Positions 23,065-37,089 of a DNA stretch of 64,000 nucleotides are shown in pieces. The DNA is taken from the NCBI RefSeq assembly GCF_028769735.1, contig NC_088169.1, positions 47,033,229 through 47,097,228 on the forward strand, written 5' to 3'. Under the pieces are notes generated by a model. It was given only the letters and a program-made list of their open reading frames with translations. It had not been told where the DNA came from and searched no databases. The translations under genes were made by a program, and so were the position numbers. This DNA comes from Zonotrichia leucophrys gambelii. Taxonomy: Eukaryota > Chordata > Aves > Passeriformes > Passerellidae. Each line of letters opens with the position of its first letter. The first letter of the stretch is position 1.

Positions 23065-25190
23065 AATTTACTCTTCACATTTCATTCGGTTTTCTTTTTT
23101 TTTTTTTTGTTCATCATCAAGTCACCTGTGTGCTGTTGATTCATCCAAGGATATTGAAAACATCCAAAAAAACAAGCACACTTCTACCGACCTATAGAGT
23201 ACAAAACGAATCTGTTCTAAATCTAAGATAGATATTTATGGATTCTTTACCATTTAGTTCATTATAGGAGCATTCACTGCACTTAAAACAGGTTTGTAAT
23301 GAAGTAGGACTTCTAGATTCACCACAGAGCTAAAATAAAAGCCCACCTTTTTTGATTCCCATTTTTAACACAATAGAAAAAAGGCTTTGCATGCACCCAC
23401 ACTTAACTACAAAATCATTCTAGGAGAGCAGATAGGTAACCTAAATTACCATCCTCTTATTTTGAAATAGATAAATTTAGGGAAGAAGTCCGCCTATTTG
23501 TACTCCACAAAAACTAAATTATAACTCAAGTGAAAACTGCAATTTCCCACCTCACATATTTAATCTCTTCTTTTTTTTTTTTTTTTTTTTGCTTTAATCA
23601 TGCTGAGGTACTTCTGAAATTTTTTAAAATGGAATACCATCACTCAATCTTCAGTATTTTCAGTGGAAACTCACTTTTCATATCATATATTAATTGCAAA
23701 CCAAGTGCTTTAAGTGAAGCTATGGCTAATCTAAAGAAACTGTTCTCTTAAAAAGAATGTCTTTTAACGCATTATGTCTTTGCAAAATACATCAAGAAAA
23801 CTGCAACTAATCAGTAGAAAAAATTCACTATATTTGTCTTTTATGCTGTGGTACAGGCATCATATCTGAGAAACAGGACACAATCTACTGTCTAGGGAAA
23901 AAACACCCTTGCCATAACATTGTCTACTAGTGTCATCAGATTGCAGTCCTCTAATATTTTGAGTTCAAAGCAAAATATGCATTCAGATTTCGGAAATTCT
24001 CTACCTAGAATGGAAAAAAACAATCTGGAGAAAGGAAGAACTCTGCACAATAATTATTTATTCTAAAGCTAAATGAAGCTGAGGATACCTGTTCTTACCC
24101 GCCTGAATACCACAAAGTCTTCAATAAGTTGCAGAGATGAACAAAGACAGGCTCGAGGATTACTGAACTCCTCTGAGTTTTGAGAAGACAAAAGAGAGTC
24201 GAAGCTTCACAGTGGGAGTAAAGGTGAAGGTAAAGGGTATAGAGATCCTATTAAAAAGACTAAGCAAGTCTTACTAGATAAATGGAGAAAGATCAGTAAG
24301 AGAGAGCTGAGCTGACACTGAAGAAAAAGCAAGATGACACAGTAAAATAAGAAAAGAAAAAGACACAAAAATGTATTTATACTACATGTGGAAGAAAAAA
24401 AGTATGTGAGGGGTTCCTCCAAGAGGTATATTTATTCAACACATGAAGTTTCTATTCTTTATGTCGGATGTTAACACTTAGGAAAAAAATCAGAAGCACA
24501 AAGGCTGAACATTGACAACAAAGGTTTTTTTGCTTGAAGCACAAGTCATTAATCACACTAGTAGCAAAACAAAGCAAACTGTGATTTAGAGAAATTAAAT
24601 TTCTCTAAATTTTTGAAAAAAAAGAGTTTAATCAGTTTATAAAATTATAGAGATGAGCGGATTTGGCAGACATAGAGCATTGTGTTCATTGCTTCTTTTT
24701 TGTTCTGTGTATTTATCATCAAAACTGCTAGATATCCTAACTCTAGGAAATGATTCATCTTTCAGATGAAGATAAATTATTGTATATGCATCAGAGAAAC
24801 TGAATGAATTAAAATGCAAATAAAGGTTCCATGATGAAATATGCTAAGTTGACTTCTAAATAATTTGCTTACTATTCAGCCTTCATTATTTGTAAGAGTG
24901 GTTTATTATTTTCTGTCCTCAAAACCTGAAGGCATAGAAAAGTTCAGTCATTCTGAAAGAACTTTGCTTAAACAAACTACTGCTAATCTTCTGCTTCAGT
25001 GATAATTTAAAATTATTAAAATTTAACTGTCTTATCCTGAGAATCTTCTCAACAGAGAGAAGTTAACATTAGGGTTTTTTTCCCATAATTTTGAAATTTG
25101 GTATTCACCATTGTAAATAAAATTAAGAAGAAAATAAAAATTATATTTTTCAGCAATTTCTTGAGTTTCAGATATCATCCTTCCTGTCTT
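23065..25190. other. AT-rich unique sequence with a T20 run
   Basis: It contains poly-T at 23571-23590 and the palindrome at 24584-24610. No gene or recognised transposon was seen. Confidence 0.5.
24584..24610. repeat. Perfect inverted repeat, 13-bp arms, 1-nt centre
   Basis: ATTTAGAGAAATT at 24584-24596 and its exact reverse complement at 24598-24610 are separated by a single A. It could form a cruciform or hairpin. There is no terminator-like context. Confidence 0.95.
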
Positions 25191-25194
25191 TGCT

Positions 25195-26125
25195 AGGGAC
25201 AGAATCTTCATCAGTCACTTGGATAAAGGGATGGAATGCACCTGCGCTGCAATTTTGTGGGTGGTACTAAATCAAGGGGAAATTGTTGTGGGTTGGGGGC
25301 CAGGTTGCCATTCATACAGATCTCAACAAAGTGTTAAGAATACACCAACAGACACCTCATTAAGTTCTGCAGCAGAAAAAATTCAAACTCCTTCCTGACT
25401 CAAAATAACTCTGTGTCTCAGCATAGGCTCAGAGCTGATTGGACAAGAAAACTTTTTATGGAAAAGAGCCTGGAAATGCTCTTGTAAAATAAGTTGACCA
25501 GGAGCCAGCAATGTACTCTGGCAGCAAAAAGACTAACTGGGCTGTCTCAGCAATAGTATAGCCACCAGGTCAGGGAAATTATTATTCTGCTTTATTTGAC
25601 CCTTGTGAGATTACCTGGAATGATGCATCCAGCTTTGGACTCCCAGGTACCGGGAAAATGTCAGTGAATGGGAGAGACTCCAGCCAAGGGATACCAAGGT
25701 GCTCAGGGGTCTGGAGCATAAAATGTGTGAAGAAAGGCTGACAGAGCTGAACTTGTCCAGCCTGAGGAAGAGAAAGCTGGAGCAGGGAGCTCATATTATT
25801 CTACAGCAACTTAGAGGTGCTGTACAGATGATACAGTTGGACACTTGTCATACATGAACAGCAAAGGCACAAGAGGCAAAAAAAACCTGTGGCTGCAAAA
25901 AAGGAAAATTCCTACTGGATACAGACATTCTTCTCAGTGAGAGATTAAGCACTGGGACAGCTTATTTCAAAAGCTTGCAGAATTTTTGTCTTTGAAGATG
26001 TTCAAAACTCACCTAGGTAAGGCCTGAGCTAATATTGAAGTTGCTCCTGCTTTGAGCCGGTTGTGTGAGTAGGTGACCTTTGGAGGTCTCTTTTAACCTC
26101 CTTTTTTATGTGATTTTATGATTCT
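25195..26125 (+). mobile_element. CR1 LINE, about 930 bp, old
   Basis: The CR1 blocks are in order: 'cttcatcagtcacttggata' with 'gatggaatgcacctg' (the reverse transcriptase region), 'gaccaggagccagcaatgt', 'tctggagcataaaatgtg', 'agctgaacttgtccagcctg', 'gttcaaaactcacctagg', and the tail 'ttttatgtgattttatgattc'. Where CR1 normally has the FADD catalytic box, the DNA here reads AILWVV, so the enzyme is destroyed. Divergence is clearly higher than in the copies at 0-0.5 and 47.8 kb. Confidence 0.88.
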
Positions 26126-26129
26126 TTCC

Positions 26130-29100
26130 ATTTTTAGTCTACTTCATCACTTTTTTCATTAAAGTAAGCATCTTGAAGGTCTTATCTGTGGGCTCTGTAT
26201 GTGTATGTGTGTGTGAACCTAGGACTGTATATGTACATGTACATTATATGCAGAGACATAATGAGTAACTCACTAATTTTCCAGAAGGTTAAAGTAAATC
26301 CTGTGAAAATAAAAAACAGAATGTGTATAAGCTGGAATGGTGCTTGTGTTAGGGCAGCCATTTAGAGACTTGGACAAGATGTAGTTCTAAACTAAATTAA
26401 TCTTTCCTCACATGCTACGGTATAAATTAGCTCTTTAACATTTAAAACCAGCACATGGCTTATAAGCTTCTGAAAAGAAGCAAAGAAAAGTATATAAATT
26501 TTAGGATATTGAACTTCTTCCTAAGTTTTTCCTAAGTTCTTTTAAGTTAAATTTTTCTTTGAAACATAATTCTGGTATCCCAACTGCATGAAAGCAGAGC
26601 TATAAAGTCAGGAAAACTATAAAGAGAATGTGTGATTCTGGTTGCTGCCTGCAAATGAGGATGGGCAGTATTATTATTTCAATATATTTCTGCTTGTTCA
26701 TTGCTTGGCATTCTTTTTTATCACTTTGCACTGTTGCTTTTCAAAAAATATTGTGTATATATATAACTGGATGCTGAGAAAGCAAACCTATTTGCTGCAA
26801 AATAATCCAAGATCTTTGAGACAATATGTGAACCAGTTACTTGCCTTGAGGAACTTACCTAAATCAGGTTTTACCTTTTTTTAAAAATATTAATTTAGAT
26901 ATAATTTGGTTCCATATAGAATTATAAACTGAGAGAGAACAGTTTTGGCAACCATTTAATGTCTTTTTTTATTAGGTTCTTTTTATTAGGCCTTAATTAG
27001 GCTTATTTTATTAGGTTAAAAACTGCTTTTGTAAGTTTCAAAGGCTTGTATATTTAATAGCTGTCATTCAAAGTTGAACTTGTGTTAGGTATTTATGTAT
27101 TCTATTTATATTGTATATCCCTCATATCTTGATTAACTTGCTTGTCATGACTGCTAAAATATATCAAGTTATGTTTAATAAGAAAAAAAACCAAAAATAT
27201 GTGTATAAGTGATTATGGATTCAGATAATTTTCAGAGGTATTGACAATTCTCCTCCAACCATAAATTAAAATAATTGAATGATTATGTGATTTTGAAGTG
27301 TTTCTGAATATGATGAAGTATGTGTACTTTCAAGAGGTTACAAAAAAATCCCTACTGTTATCCAACAATGAAAGAAAAAGCTATTTATTTTTTAGAACTT
27401 TTAGAAAAAGTGTCAGAAATCATTTTTTCTTTCTTCATTTTACCATAGAACTGAAGAAAACTTCTTAATTTGAACTTTTTCACATAACAAACAATAAGCA
27501 TCTGTAATGGCAATGTGTCTGCCTAATCTTTGGTGCAAGCCTTGGATGCAATTCCAAATGGTGAAATTACTAATAACCCCTGAGAATAGCAGCTTCTGCT
27601 AGAAATTAAGGAAGAACCTGAGCTACAGAGCTGCTGATGCCATTCTAAAATAACAGTGTATCTAGCTGTAAGAGTAATTCTAACTGACCTCAGCTGCTTT
27701 GTGCCAGAGTTGCTAGGGCAACTTGTTCCTTGTAAAATCTTTCTGAGTTTCCATGAAAAAATAATTATTCTTTAACTGTTCTAGTGATTCAGCCTTCTGC
27801 TGGATTGTATATGTTAAGTTTGTTCAAATTCCACTTAGGGAGAGAGATTTTCTCATCATGGGTCCTAAAAGCAGTCAGTGTTTTGACATTTTCTCCTTAG
27901 AAACAAGTCAACAAGATGACAATTTTCTCGATGCCTTGGATAGCCTGCTACACATCAGTTTGATAGTGTTTTGCAGCTGTTTCAAAAATATATGTAGATG
28001 GGTACTGAGGTAGATATTTCTGCAAGTCACAGAGCCTATAACAGAAATCTAGACAAAAAGTGCCAGATATTTTTCATGCTATTTACCTTCAGTGGTCACA
28101 AAGAAGAGCCTTATACATAAAAAGCTGATTAAAAAAAAAAAAAGTCAGCTTTGCTTTTCTACCTTTGTTAAAATAAGATGATCTTACTATGTACTGTGTT
28201 TTTTATAATTAGAGGGTGAAGTCATGTACTATATGTCCTCTAAAGGAAATAGTGAATTTCAACGTGTAGTAGCATAAGTACATTTATTTACATGGGTGAA
28301 TTCTGCTGTACTTAACGTTGTATTTATGCTTCTAAAGTGATGTATAAGCTCTTTAAAAACAAGTTTGTGTGACTAATGTTCCCTGAACATTTGCGTTTAC
28401 AAAATGCTCATATCAAAGTGTGTGTAGGCGTGTTTAAAACTACCCAAATGCTTTTGAAAGACAAAGACCTTGCTAAAATTTACACTGTGGCTCCTTAATA
28501 GTGTTCCTGAACACAAGAACATGTCCAAACATGGAATTAGAGAATATGTTACAATGTTTGAATGTAAGGACAGTGTTTCATATGCTAGCATGTACGTTGC
28601 AGGAGACAGCATAACAGCATTTTCCATTTCAAGAAGAACAATATATGCAGGGACATAGATTCTAATATAATGCAGATTGCTGTAAATGCACTGATTTCAA
28701 TGTTTGTGAAAGAATTCTTAGAAAACTCTCCCACATCTGCATCTTAGCAGAGGCAAAACAGATGATTGCCTAGGGCAGTGGATGGATGGAAGCAGCAGAA
28801 GCACCATGCAGCTGTTAAGATCTTTGCCTATTCCAGTGCCCTGGGAACCCTGTTCAATCACTGCCTTTGCATTTAGAGAAGGGAATGAATATATGGGTTT
28901 TATTAGAGATAATTTTCCCTCATTCATTTTCACAGTGATCCATCCCAGCTCATTCTTTTCTGAATATCAGCCTTAGACTCAGTTTCTGATTATTGGGGCA
29001 GCAAAATTTTGTTCTGCCTGTAACACTGAGAGACTATTAACAGTTTGTGAGTACTCTGTCCTTTTTCCATGCTGCCCTAAAAAACCCTTTTGGTGTGACA

Positions 29101-32100
29101 TATTTCTTGCTGTTCTGCTAAGAAAGGTAAGGAATAGGCATGTTCTTCTACTTAAAAAATTTTTCGTGACAATTAATTCCCCAAAGGACTGACTCCCTCA
29201 TATTCCAGCTATTAGCACCTTGTCACTAATTTCTGGAATTATATGATTATGTTACCACAACACTCATTTCAATTATCAACTTATTTCCAATTTCATAACA
29301 TTTTACTATTTTACCTCAGTGTTATTTCTTCTTCTTTTTTTTTTTTTTTTTCCCAGAAGCACTCAGTTTACAGAGAAAGTTTTCCTACTTTCTTTCTCTT
29401 ATTTCTTAGGACTGAATCTTCTCCAAATCATAGCATTGCAAGCTGTATGATTTTATTTGCATAGGCCCAAACCAAATATGCTTTTAAACACAGGGATAAT
29501 TTTAGGCACTGGTATAGTATCATACAAACCTAAGAGATCGTTCACAATAGTAGATGATTGCTAAAATAGCAACCTTTGAGCGAGATTGTTGAAAAAAAAT
29601 ACAGTAAAGAGTTAAGTCACTCTGAGGAACTCATTAGAACATTCAAGTTATTTAATGTCTCAAAGCCCAGATCTGTGAAATATTTTGTTTCAGACCATAT
29701 GCCCCAGAGGCTGATGCTCAGTAAGTGTCAGACTTTATTCTGTCAAGGTAATTATCCACTTGTTTTACAACACTGCCAGAGTATGATTATCATTACCTAT
29801 GGACTATTTTGTCTTGCAATGACTAAACAATGTTGTAGCAGAAAATGCCAAAGGTTCTGAAAGAAACGTCTTCTAAGGCAATGCAAGGGTAAAAAATGCA
29901 ATTTTTTTTCTTTCTAATCACATTTCTAGGATTTGTTAGTTCAAGCTTGTCTTTACATTCAAAGGTCAGTGGCTCTGATTTCCTTGAGTTACTCAAGGAT
30001 TTCACAATGCCCTAGATACCTATGGTGCTCGTGTTATCTGGTCATATGAAAAATATCAGAAGTTAACTGAGCCTATGGAATTTCATATGCAGATGATTTA
30101 TTCCTTCTTGTCCACCTCAGTTAGGGGTGAAGGAGTTAACAGCAAAAAAGTTTTGTGAAAAGATTCAAGGTTAAAAAAAACTCAAATAATACAGAGTGAA
30201 ATGCACAAAAATACATGGACATGAACATTGATCACAACTACTGAGCAGAAAATAAAACAAAAAAAAAAAGTCTCTTGCTCCAAATGGACCTGAGTTAACA
30301 CCTCTATAGAAGCTATTTAATATTCTCAGGGTTCATACCCATATGAATAGAATTTAATAGACTTTTACCTGAGGTGTTTAAAAAAAGAGGAGAATGAGTC
30401 TGGAGATATGGGCCATGACTGGCCCAGACATTAACTAAACCCAGATTAGCCCAGACTACATGTTCCCCAGGATTTCCCAGTCTAGTACAACCATTTAGCA
30501 TCCAATTTACACCAATCCCTCCAGTTTCCATGGGAGCCACACCAGAAGGAAAGAAGCTGAAGATATTCACATAGTACACTGTATTCATGCAGATTTGGTG
30601 ATAGATACACCCTGAAACAGATTTTCTCCCCACCTTCAATACTTGCAACTGGAGTACATGGTTTCCCCTCTGGGCAAAACAAGCAGCAAAGTGGCTGCCT
30701 GAACAGATACAAATTGCGACACTTAAGTGGTAATTTTCCAAGTCCCAACTTGAGAATGCACTAGTGTATGGGAAATAGTGTTGGGAAAAAAAGTGTGGAA
30801 TAGAATTTAAAAAAAAATGAATTAACCATCAATCTCACCCATGAGGAGAAAATCCAAATAGTTGAAGAAACTACTGTAAAAATACACAGCACAGAACAAT
30901 TTACTGTTTTACTCAGTGTGCAGCGTAAGAGATCTTGAGAGAGATCTTTGCTCACTTGTCCTGAGCTACGGGTGAGTATGGATGAATTTCAGATGACAGC
31001 AGGGGCCTTGACATGGGGAAAGATATTCCCACTATGTTGAGGACTTTCCATAAGGGAGAAATATACAGATGCTGCATGATTAGAGCAAGGGCATATCCTG
31101 ACAATGGAAATCTTGAGTCTGTAAATTACCCACCAATAGCTGAAGAACTGCAGCCCTATGAGCTGGGTAAAACAAATTTGAGGATAACAAAAAGAATGAA
31201 GAACAAGGATCTAATGCATCATATACATATGTAAGAAATAGAGGGAGAAAATTTGAATGTAACATGGACTTGCAGATCAGTGAATGTGGAGCCAGGTGTG
31301 GAGTCAGTTAACAAGTAAGTAAAATAAAACTATGGAATTCCTAGTATGAAAAAAAAAGAAACCACCAATATCATATGCGTCTTGGTGAAGAGCTCAGGAT
31401 GTAGGTGACTTTCTAGTCACTCCTGTGGCTGAAGCCAAGGACAGCTGAAGAAGCAGCATAAAACCAGAAAAAGGATTTTATATTAATATTTTTAATTTTT
31501 TAGCTTTCCTGCAATAAGTAGATATGGACTACTAATAAATCTTTGTTTAGCATGTTAATATTTCAGTTGCACTAAGAAGAAATTCTTGGGGTTTTTAATA
31601 TTACATGCGTTTAGCTTTTGCCTATAGCAAGATTTGGAGTATAACATGAAAGGAGATTTGTTCCCTAATCTCTAAGAGCTCACTTTTTACTGCTTCAACT
31701 AAAAATTTGTAAAGAAACACTATGCTGAATTAATGCATAAGTTTTTCAGAAAAAAACTAAAGTTTGCAGAGAACTTTTTGGGGCTGCAGTCTGAGCTGAG
31801 CGTAGTCTGCTCAGTTTTCTTTTCAGGAAAAACAGACCTTCAAATGGATGTCTTGGTGCCTCATTCTTCTGATAACAGAAACTGGGGACAGTCTCTATGA
31901 CACTTGCTGATGTCAGCATTCTTAATAGAGCAAAGTTAGTATCTATTATAGTGGTATTTGATACTAATTTAATGTAAAGTAAAAAAATGCAGAGAAAGAA
32001 CAAACTAAAATAACAAATTAGTTTGAGGTACAGTTTTACAAGTTGTCTTGGTTGTAATTTCTGTGAAGAAAGAATGAGGTAAGAGAATCAAGGACTGCCA

Positions 32101-33305
32101 AGTCAAAACTGAAATATTATAATGAATGTTGATGCTTCATTGTGGAGCAATGAACCATCTATCACTCATCCTGACATTAAAGAATGATGATGCTTGATAG
32201 TTTCATTCTCTGTACATTGTTTAACTCCAGTCCACGCAAATTTGTTACTGTTAGACAGACAGCCCTATCAAACATTTGGAAAAGTCCCAAATTTCTTTTA
32301 GAAGCAAAACTATATAAAAAGTCTAATTCAAAGACTTTAAATAAAAAAAATTGCTGTTAAAATCTTTCTCAAGGAAAAATAAGATATATAAAAAATATTA
32401 AAAAGGAAAAGACATCCTAGGGTTGTTTACAAATATGACAAAGGGATAGATTTGAGGCTAATTTCTAAGAAGTTGATCTGTTACTTTTCTTGGTTAATTA
32501 TACTTCTATGAAATGTCTCCAGGGAGGAATGCCTGTAGTGTGAAATCATGTAAACCCAACCAATTATCCTGAGGGGTTCTCAAATGCTAGATTTCACTCA
32601 TTACTCCTATTTAGCCTGTATTTATTTGCAAGGTAAGGCAAGGTACCTAAGAAAAAAAGATCTTCTATCACTTGATCTAGATAGAACCAAGAGACTTGAT
32701 AAATGCATTTTTTCTACTGCTTCCTAAGATTTCACTTTTTATTTCCTGATCTTAGCTTTTTTTTATTCCCTCTAAATGCTAATCTTGATAGAAATGTTCA
32801 AATCAGACTCCAAAGCAATTACATTTCCTTGAATATTATATCCTATAGCAATTCTCCACATTGGCCTATTGGCCTGAAGTAGTACTTCACCTGTACTTTG
32901 TTTTTGGAAGAAGATTTAATCTTATGTTTTTTTGATCCATCTTTTATTTTTTTTCTCTCAAGGCAAGCTTCAAAAAACAAATGTCAGAAAAATAGAATTC
33001 TGTTAATTATTTCACTTCTTCTCAGTGTTTGTGTTGAAAAACTGAAAGTTCTTATTTTCTAAATTCAGACTGGTGGTCCTGGCTCTCGAACTGGATGGAG
33101 TTCAGAAATAAGTCCAAGTCCCATAGCATGACTGTCTTATGTGACTAGCATTGTGATTTACTGACACAGGAACATTTAGGGAAATCTAATAGAGGGAATT
33201 AACCTGCAGACTCTAGGAAAGCCAATCTTATTGAGTCACTATCAGATTTAGTTGCACATTCAATGTAACTCTCCATAAATTAAAGTGCTGAAGCTTGTGG
33301 GATAT
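26130..33305. other. AT-rich unique sequence, no gene seen
   Basis: More than 7 kb with no recognised transposon. It includes a GT-rich stretch near 26190-26250, TTATTAGG repeats at 26964-27018, poly-T at 29335-29351 and a moderately complex block at 27480-27960. A 142-codon minus-strand frame (30313-30741) has no recognisable domain. Confidence 0.5.
26964..27018. repeat. Short irregular repeats of TTATTAGG
   Basis: TTATTAGG occurs at 26969, 26983 and 27008, with a variant TTAATTAGG at 26993. Spacing is irregular, so it is a degenerate local repeat. Confidence 0.8.
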
Positions 33306-33309
33306 ACAT

Positions 33310-33380
33310 TATCTATCTGTCTGTCTATCTATCTATCTATCTACCTATCTATCTATCATCTATCTGTCTGTCTATCTATA
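33310..33380. repeat. (CTAT)n/(CTGT)n tetranucleotide microsatellite
   Basis: Mixed CTAT and CTGT units with single CTAC and ATC interruptions over about 70 bp. Blocks of CTGT flank CTAT on both sides. Confidence 0.97.
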
Positions 33381-33384
33381 TTTT

Positions 33385-36300
33385 TATTCATTAATTCAGG
33401 AATGGATGCAGAGCCATTCCCTTTGCAGTGGGATTAGCCACATTAATTGTGGGCATCTCTCTTGATAATAGGTGGCCTTAGCAGAAAGAGTTGGAGCAGT
33501 TCCCAGGGCAGAAAGGAGGAGGATAATTGTGCAGTATGGATTGTCATTGTATTCATTCTTTGTCCTTTTTTTGTACAGCAGTAAAGAAATACAACACAGG
33601 AAGCCAGCCTTATCTATCACACATCATCAGGCCCACAGTTCACCTTCGCTCCAGGTAATGCCATTCTGTAGAACTTGTACTTTGGGGCTCAGTAATCTAA
33701 AGATTTATAGAATGTCTTATGGACATTCACCTTAATCACCCCTTTTTTCCTCTAAAAATACAATCAGGTTAGTTACAATTTTACAAATGAATTTCTTAAA
33801 AAAGAAGCACCATAAGGCTGCAAGATAAAGTCATTTTCCAGTTGTCCCCGTCAGTTCGGTTTCAAGCTTCCAGAACAATACTTGCATTGAAAAACATATG
33901 GATTCTAACTCAGCCCCTTCCTGCAGTGCTGTGGTTGTGAATTCCAATGCCTAAAGTTATTCCTAATTATTTTTACCTTTGTATTAGATATTACACATGA
34001 AGAAAGACACCCTTCTATTCAGAAAGGTCAGCTTCATTATAATGAAAAACACTAAAGAATAGTATAGGGACTTATGATCCTATATTTTCAGAAAAAAAGG
34101 GATGAGAATTTATCTTTTGGTGTTCTGTATTACTGAGGCTTTATTTTATCTCTTCATTTATGCCTGCAGGACTAGCAAGGAAAAAAGGACTGAATGAAAA
34201 GCGTTCAAAGGAGCACAAAAGGAAGAATCCACTATCCCACTCTCCTGTCTGGAATCAACAGAATATGAATCTTCCACCTGTAACCAAAAAAAAAAAAATG
34301 CTTAACCCATAGCTACACAAACATTATACAAACATTATTCATGGAATAAAAACATATATTCTATATATTCTTGGAAATATAGTATTCCAGACTATACTAC
34401 AGAGGGGTGACCAGCACCAGAGGTGGTGCTTATTGCAAGATAATATTGTAACAAATCGAAATGGGAAAAGGTCATGTAACAAAGAATGGAGCTCCAAGAA
34501 TGAAGACCAGCGAACGAGATGGAGTTTTTTATGGTGTAGTATGCAGTGATGGAAAAGTCAGCCAAATGTTTATTTGAAAGCTGACTACTTCTGTTTTATT
34601 GCAGTTTGGACAAATACATAAATAATTCCTTAGATAGTTTAAAACAGAGTACCTCTTACAAGGCTCAGAATCACATCCTTGTGGGCTTTTAACATTTCAC
34701 TTGGAGCCAAGAAAAATTTAAGTTTTTCAGCAAAGTTTCACTTGCTTTTTAATTGCTCAGTCTCATAAATCAAAAAAAAAAAATTCAATTAATTATGCCA
34801 AGCAGAATAGCTGAAAAATGTTGCATCAATGCCCATGAACTGAATTCATAATTTTAAAGCTTTGTATTCTGATAAAAGTTAGTCTATGGTTAGAGACATG
34901 CATTCAGCTGTTCCTATTAGAGTTATATAGTTTAATTTTAATGTGATTCTGAAAAGTGAGAGAAGTGATACAATATTATCTACCTATCAGTATTCAGTAA
35001 ATATGTAAGTATAACATATACTACAAGGTCATCTTAGCTTTAGTTACAATAATTTTTCACTGAAAAAAATTGCAAATATTTAATTTTAGGTGTACTGAAA
35101 GGATCAACATTCAGAATAACTAATTCAAAACAATGCAGTTAGTAGATCAAATAATAAACCACGTATATGCAACATTTATTTTTCTACTCTCTTCAGCTAT
35201 TCCTGAATCCCATCATCAGAGCTGTATTAATTTACTCAGACAGACCTTTAACATTGGTAAGATTACAGTTCTATGCATGACTTTTTTTCCATACATTAGT
35301 TATTGTAGGGAATTAAATGATATTTCCATTTGTGGAATTGAAATAAATTGAAGCTAAATGTTTAATAATATCAGCAAGGTGGAATTTTATATTGTTTTCT
35401 CTTTAAATATATATCAGAACATGGTTGCACAAAGGATGTGAGAGAGCAGTACTGCTCCATGATGAGCTAAATTTAAATGCATATTAGATTTTGTGCTTGT
35501 GGACCTTGTGGACTATTTTGACTTACTATAATTTAGAAAGTGTAACTGCAAATTAAATTTTCATGTCCAGTTGTTTGCAAAGACCTTTAACTCTATGGCA
35601 CTAAGCTGACATATTACTGGACTTGTGAAAATAAAATTACATGTCCAACCTGTACCCTAAAGGACTCGTGCTGCTGCCTAACTAAATAAATTGAAAATCC
35701 TGTGTGCCTAAACAATTGCTCTTATTTTTCCTCAAATCAGTTTGGCAATTAAGTTTGCCTCATTCCTTTTGAAAAGTAAGCTATGTTCAGATATATTTAG
35801 GAAGAAATGTGCAATGCAGAATTAATATATATATATTCCTAGGTATTTAATCATAACTGAATAGTAAATACTTTGTATTCTGTTTTTATCCAATTAAATA
35901 CAGTATTTTTACCCAAGAAAGGGAGATGAAGGGAAGAGTCAAAAACTTAAAATATTGAAAGATAATATTTATCACAAAAGAGGGATTTTAGCTTTCATAA
36001 GCACTGTATTTCATATTATTTTTTATTATTTCTTAACTAAGAAGCAAGCATTCAGAGATTAAAAATAGCATTTAAAATATTAATTATTTTAATTTTAAAA
36101 ATTACTGAAATATTTTAATTTTTCTTCACAGTTTCACAATTTTCAGTTTATCAGTATTACTCTTCTATCCTCTCTTGGGAGAAACACAAGAGAATCCAGG
36201 GAATCTGAATAACGTGATACCCAGAGTATTTAAATAAAAAAATTGTACGGCAAAATAAATCCTGTTGCCTTGCAACTGTAGTATATCAAGGCAACTGAAA

Positions 36301-37085
36301 GAGACTCAGTATTTTTGTTCAGATTATGTGAATGTTTAAAATACTTAGCCAAGGTGAGGGGGAAAGGGAAACATTTTACATCTTAAAAAAGAAGTAATTT
36401 CTAAACCTGATCCATTTTGAAGGAAAAAGTAAGTGTTGGAGATAAAAAACTTGCATGTAATGAATCCTTAAAATTTCTCCCTGATGTACTCACACTGCTT
36501 TCATCCTCTGATCAAAATATGTTACTTGAAGCACATAAAATATTCTGAACACAGACCATTAAACCCAGCCCTTATTAGACACAGTGTATCTCCACACATA
36601 ATTTGGATTTTTAGTGTCTGCCCAACTTGTGGAATCATGATAAAATATGTCTAAAACCACAAGGATCATCGTTTCCTGAAAGAAAAATGATACCACCCAA
36701 AACTACTGATTTTTTTTTTTTGGTACGCATATTTTCTAAGAGTCATCTTTTTCAAATTCCTGTTCAGAAGCATATAAAAATTGAAGAGTAACAATCTCAT
36801 ATCCAGAATGAGCAGAAGAATGCAAAGGAAAAAAAATAATATCTCATATGCAAACAATATACCTCTAAACATGCAAGTACCTTTAGTGATTTTATGCTTG
36901 ACTATCTAGGAGAAAAAACCCTTGATTCTGTCACTCCCAAGAACAATGAATGCTGGCCTAATCTCAAAAGCCAGACACAGTCAACTGTCAGCTATCTCTA
37001 AGGATTTTCTCTAGGGACTAATTACTCAAAGTAAACCATTGCCATGATGAAGCAAAACAATGTATTCAAATGGACAAAAAGCAGG
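33385..37085. other. AT-rich unique sequence, no gene seen
   Basis: No recognised repeat beyond short homopolymers and (AT)n near 35827. The ORFs are short and without motif. Confidence 0.5.
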
Positions 37086-37089
37086 AGGA

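Noticed and set aside
30313..30741. Minus-strand frame of 142 codons
   Set aside because: No recognisable motif, an overlapping frame of 88 codons in another phase, and no splice or promoter context.
17623..33380. Tandem repeats as CRISPR arrays
   Set aside because: They are simple tetranucleotide microsatellites with no spacers, in a vertebrate-type sequence.
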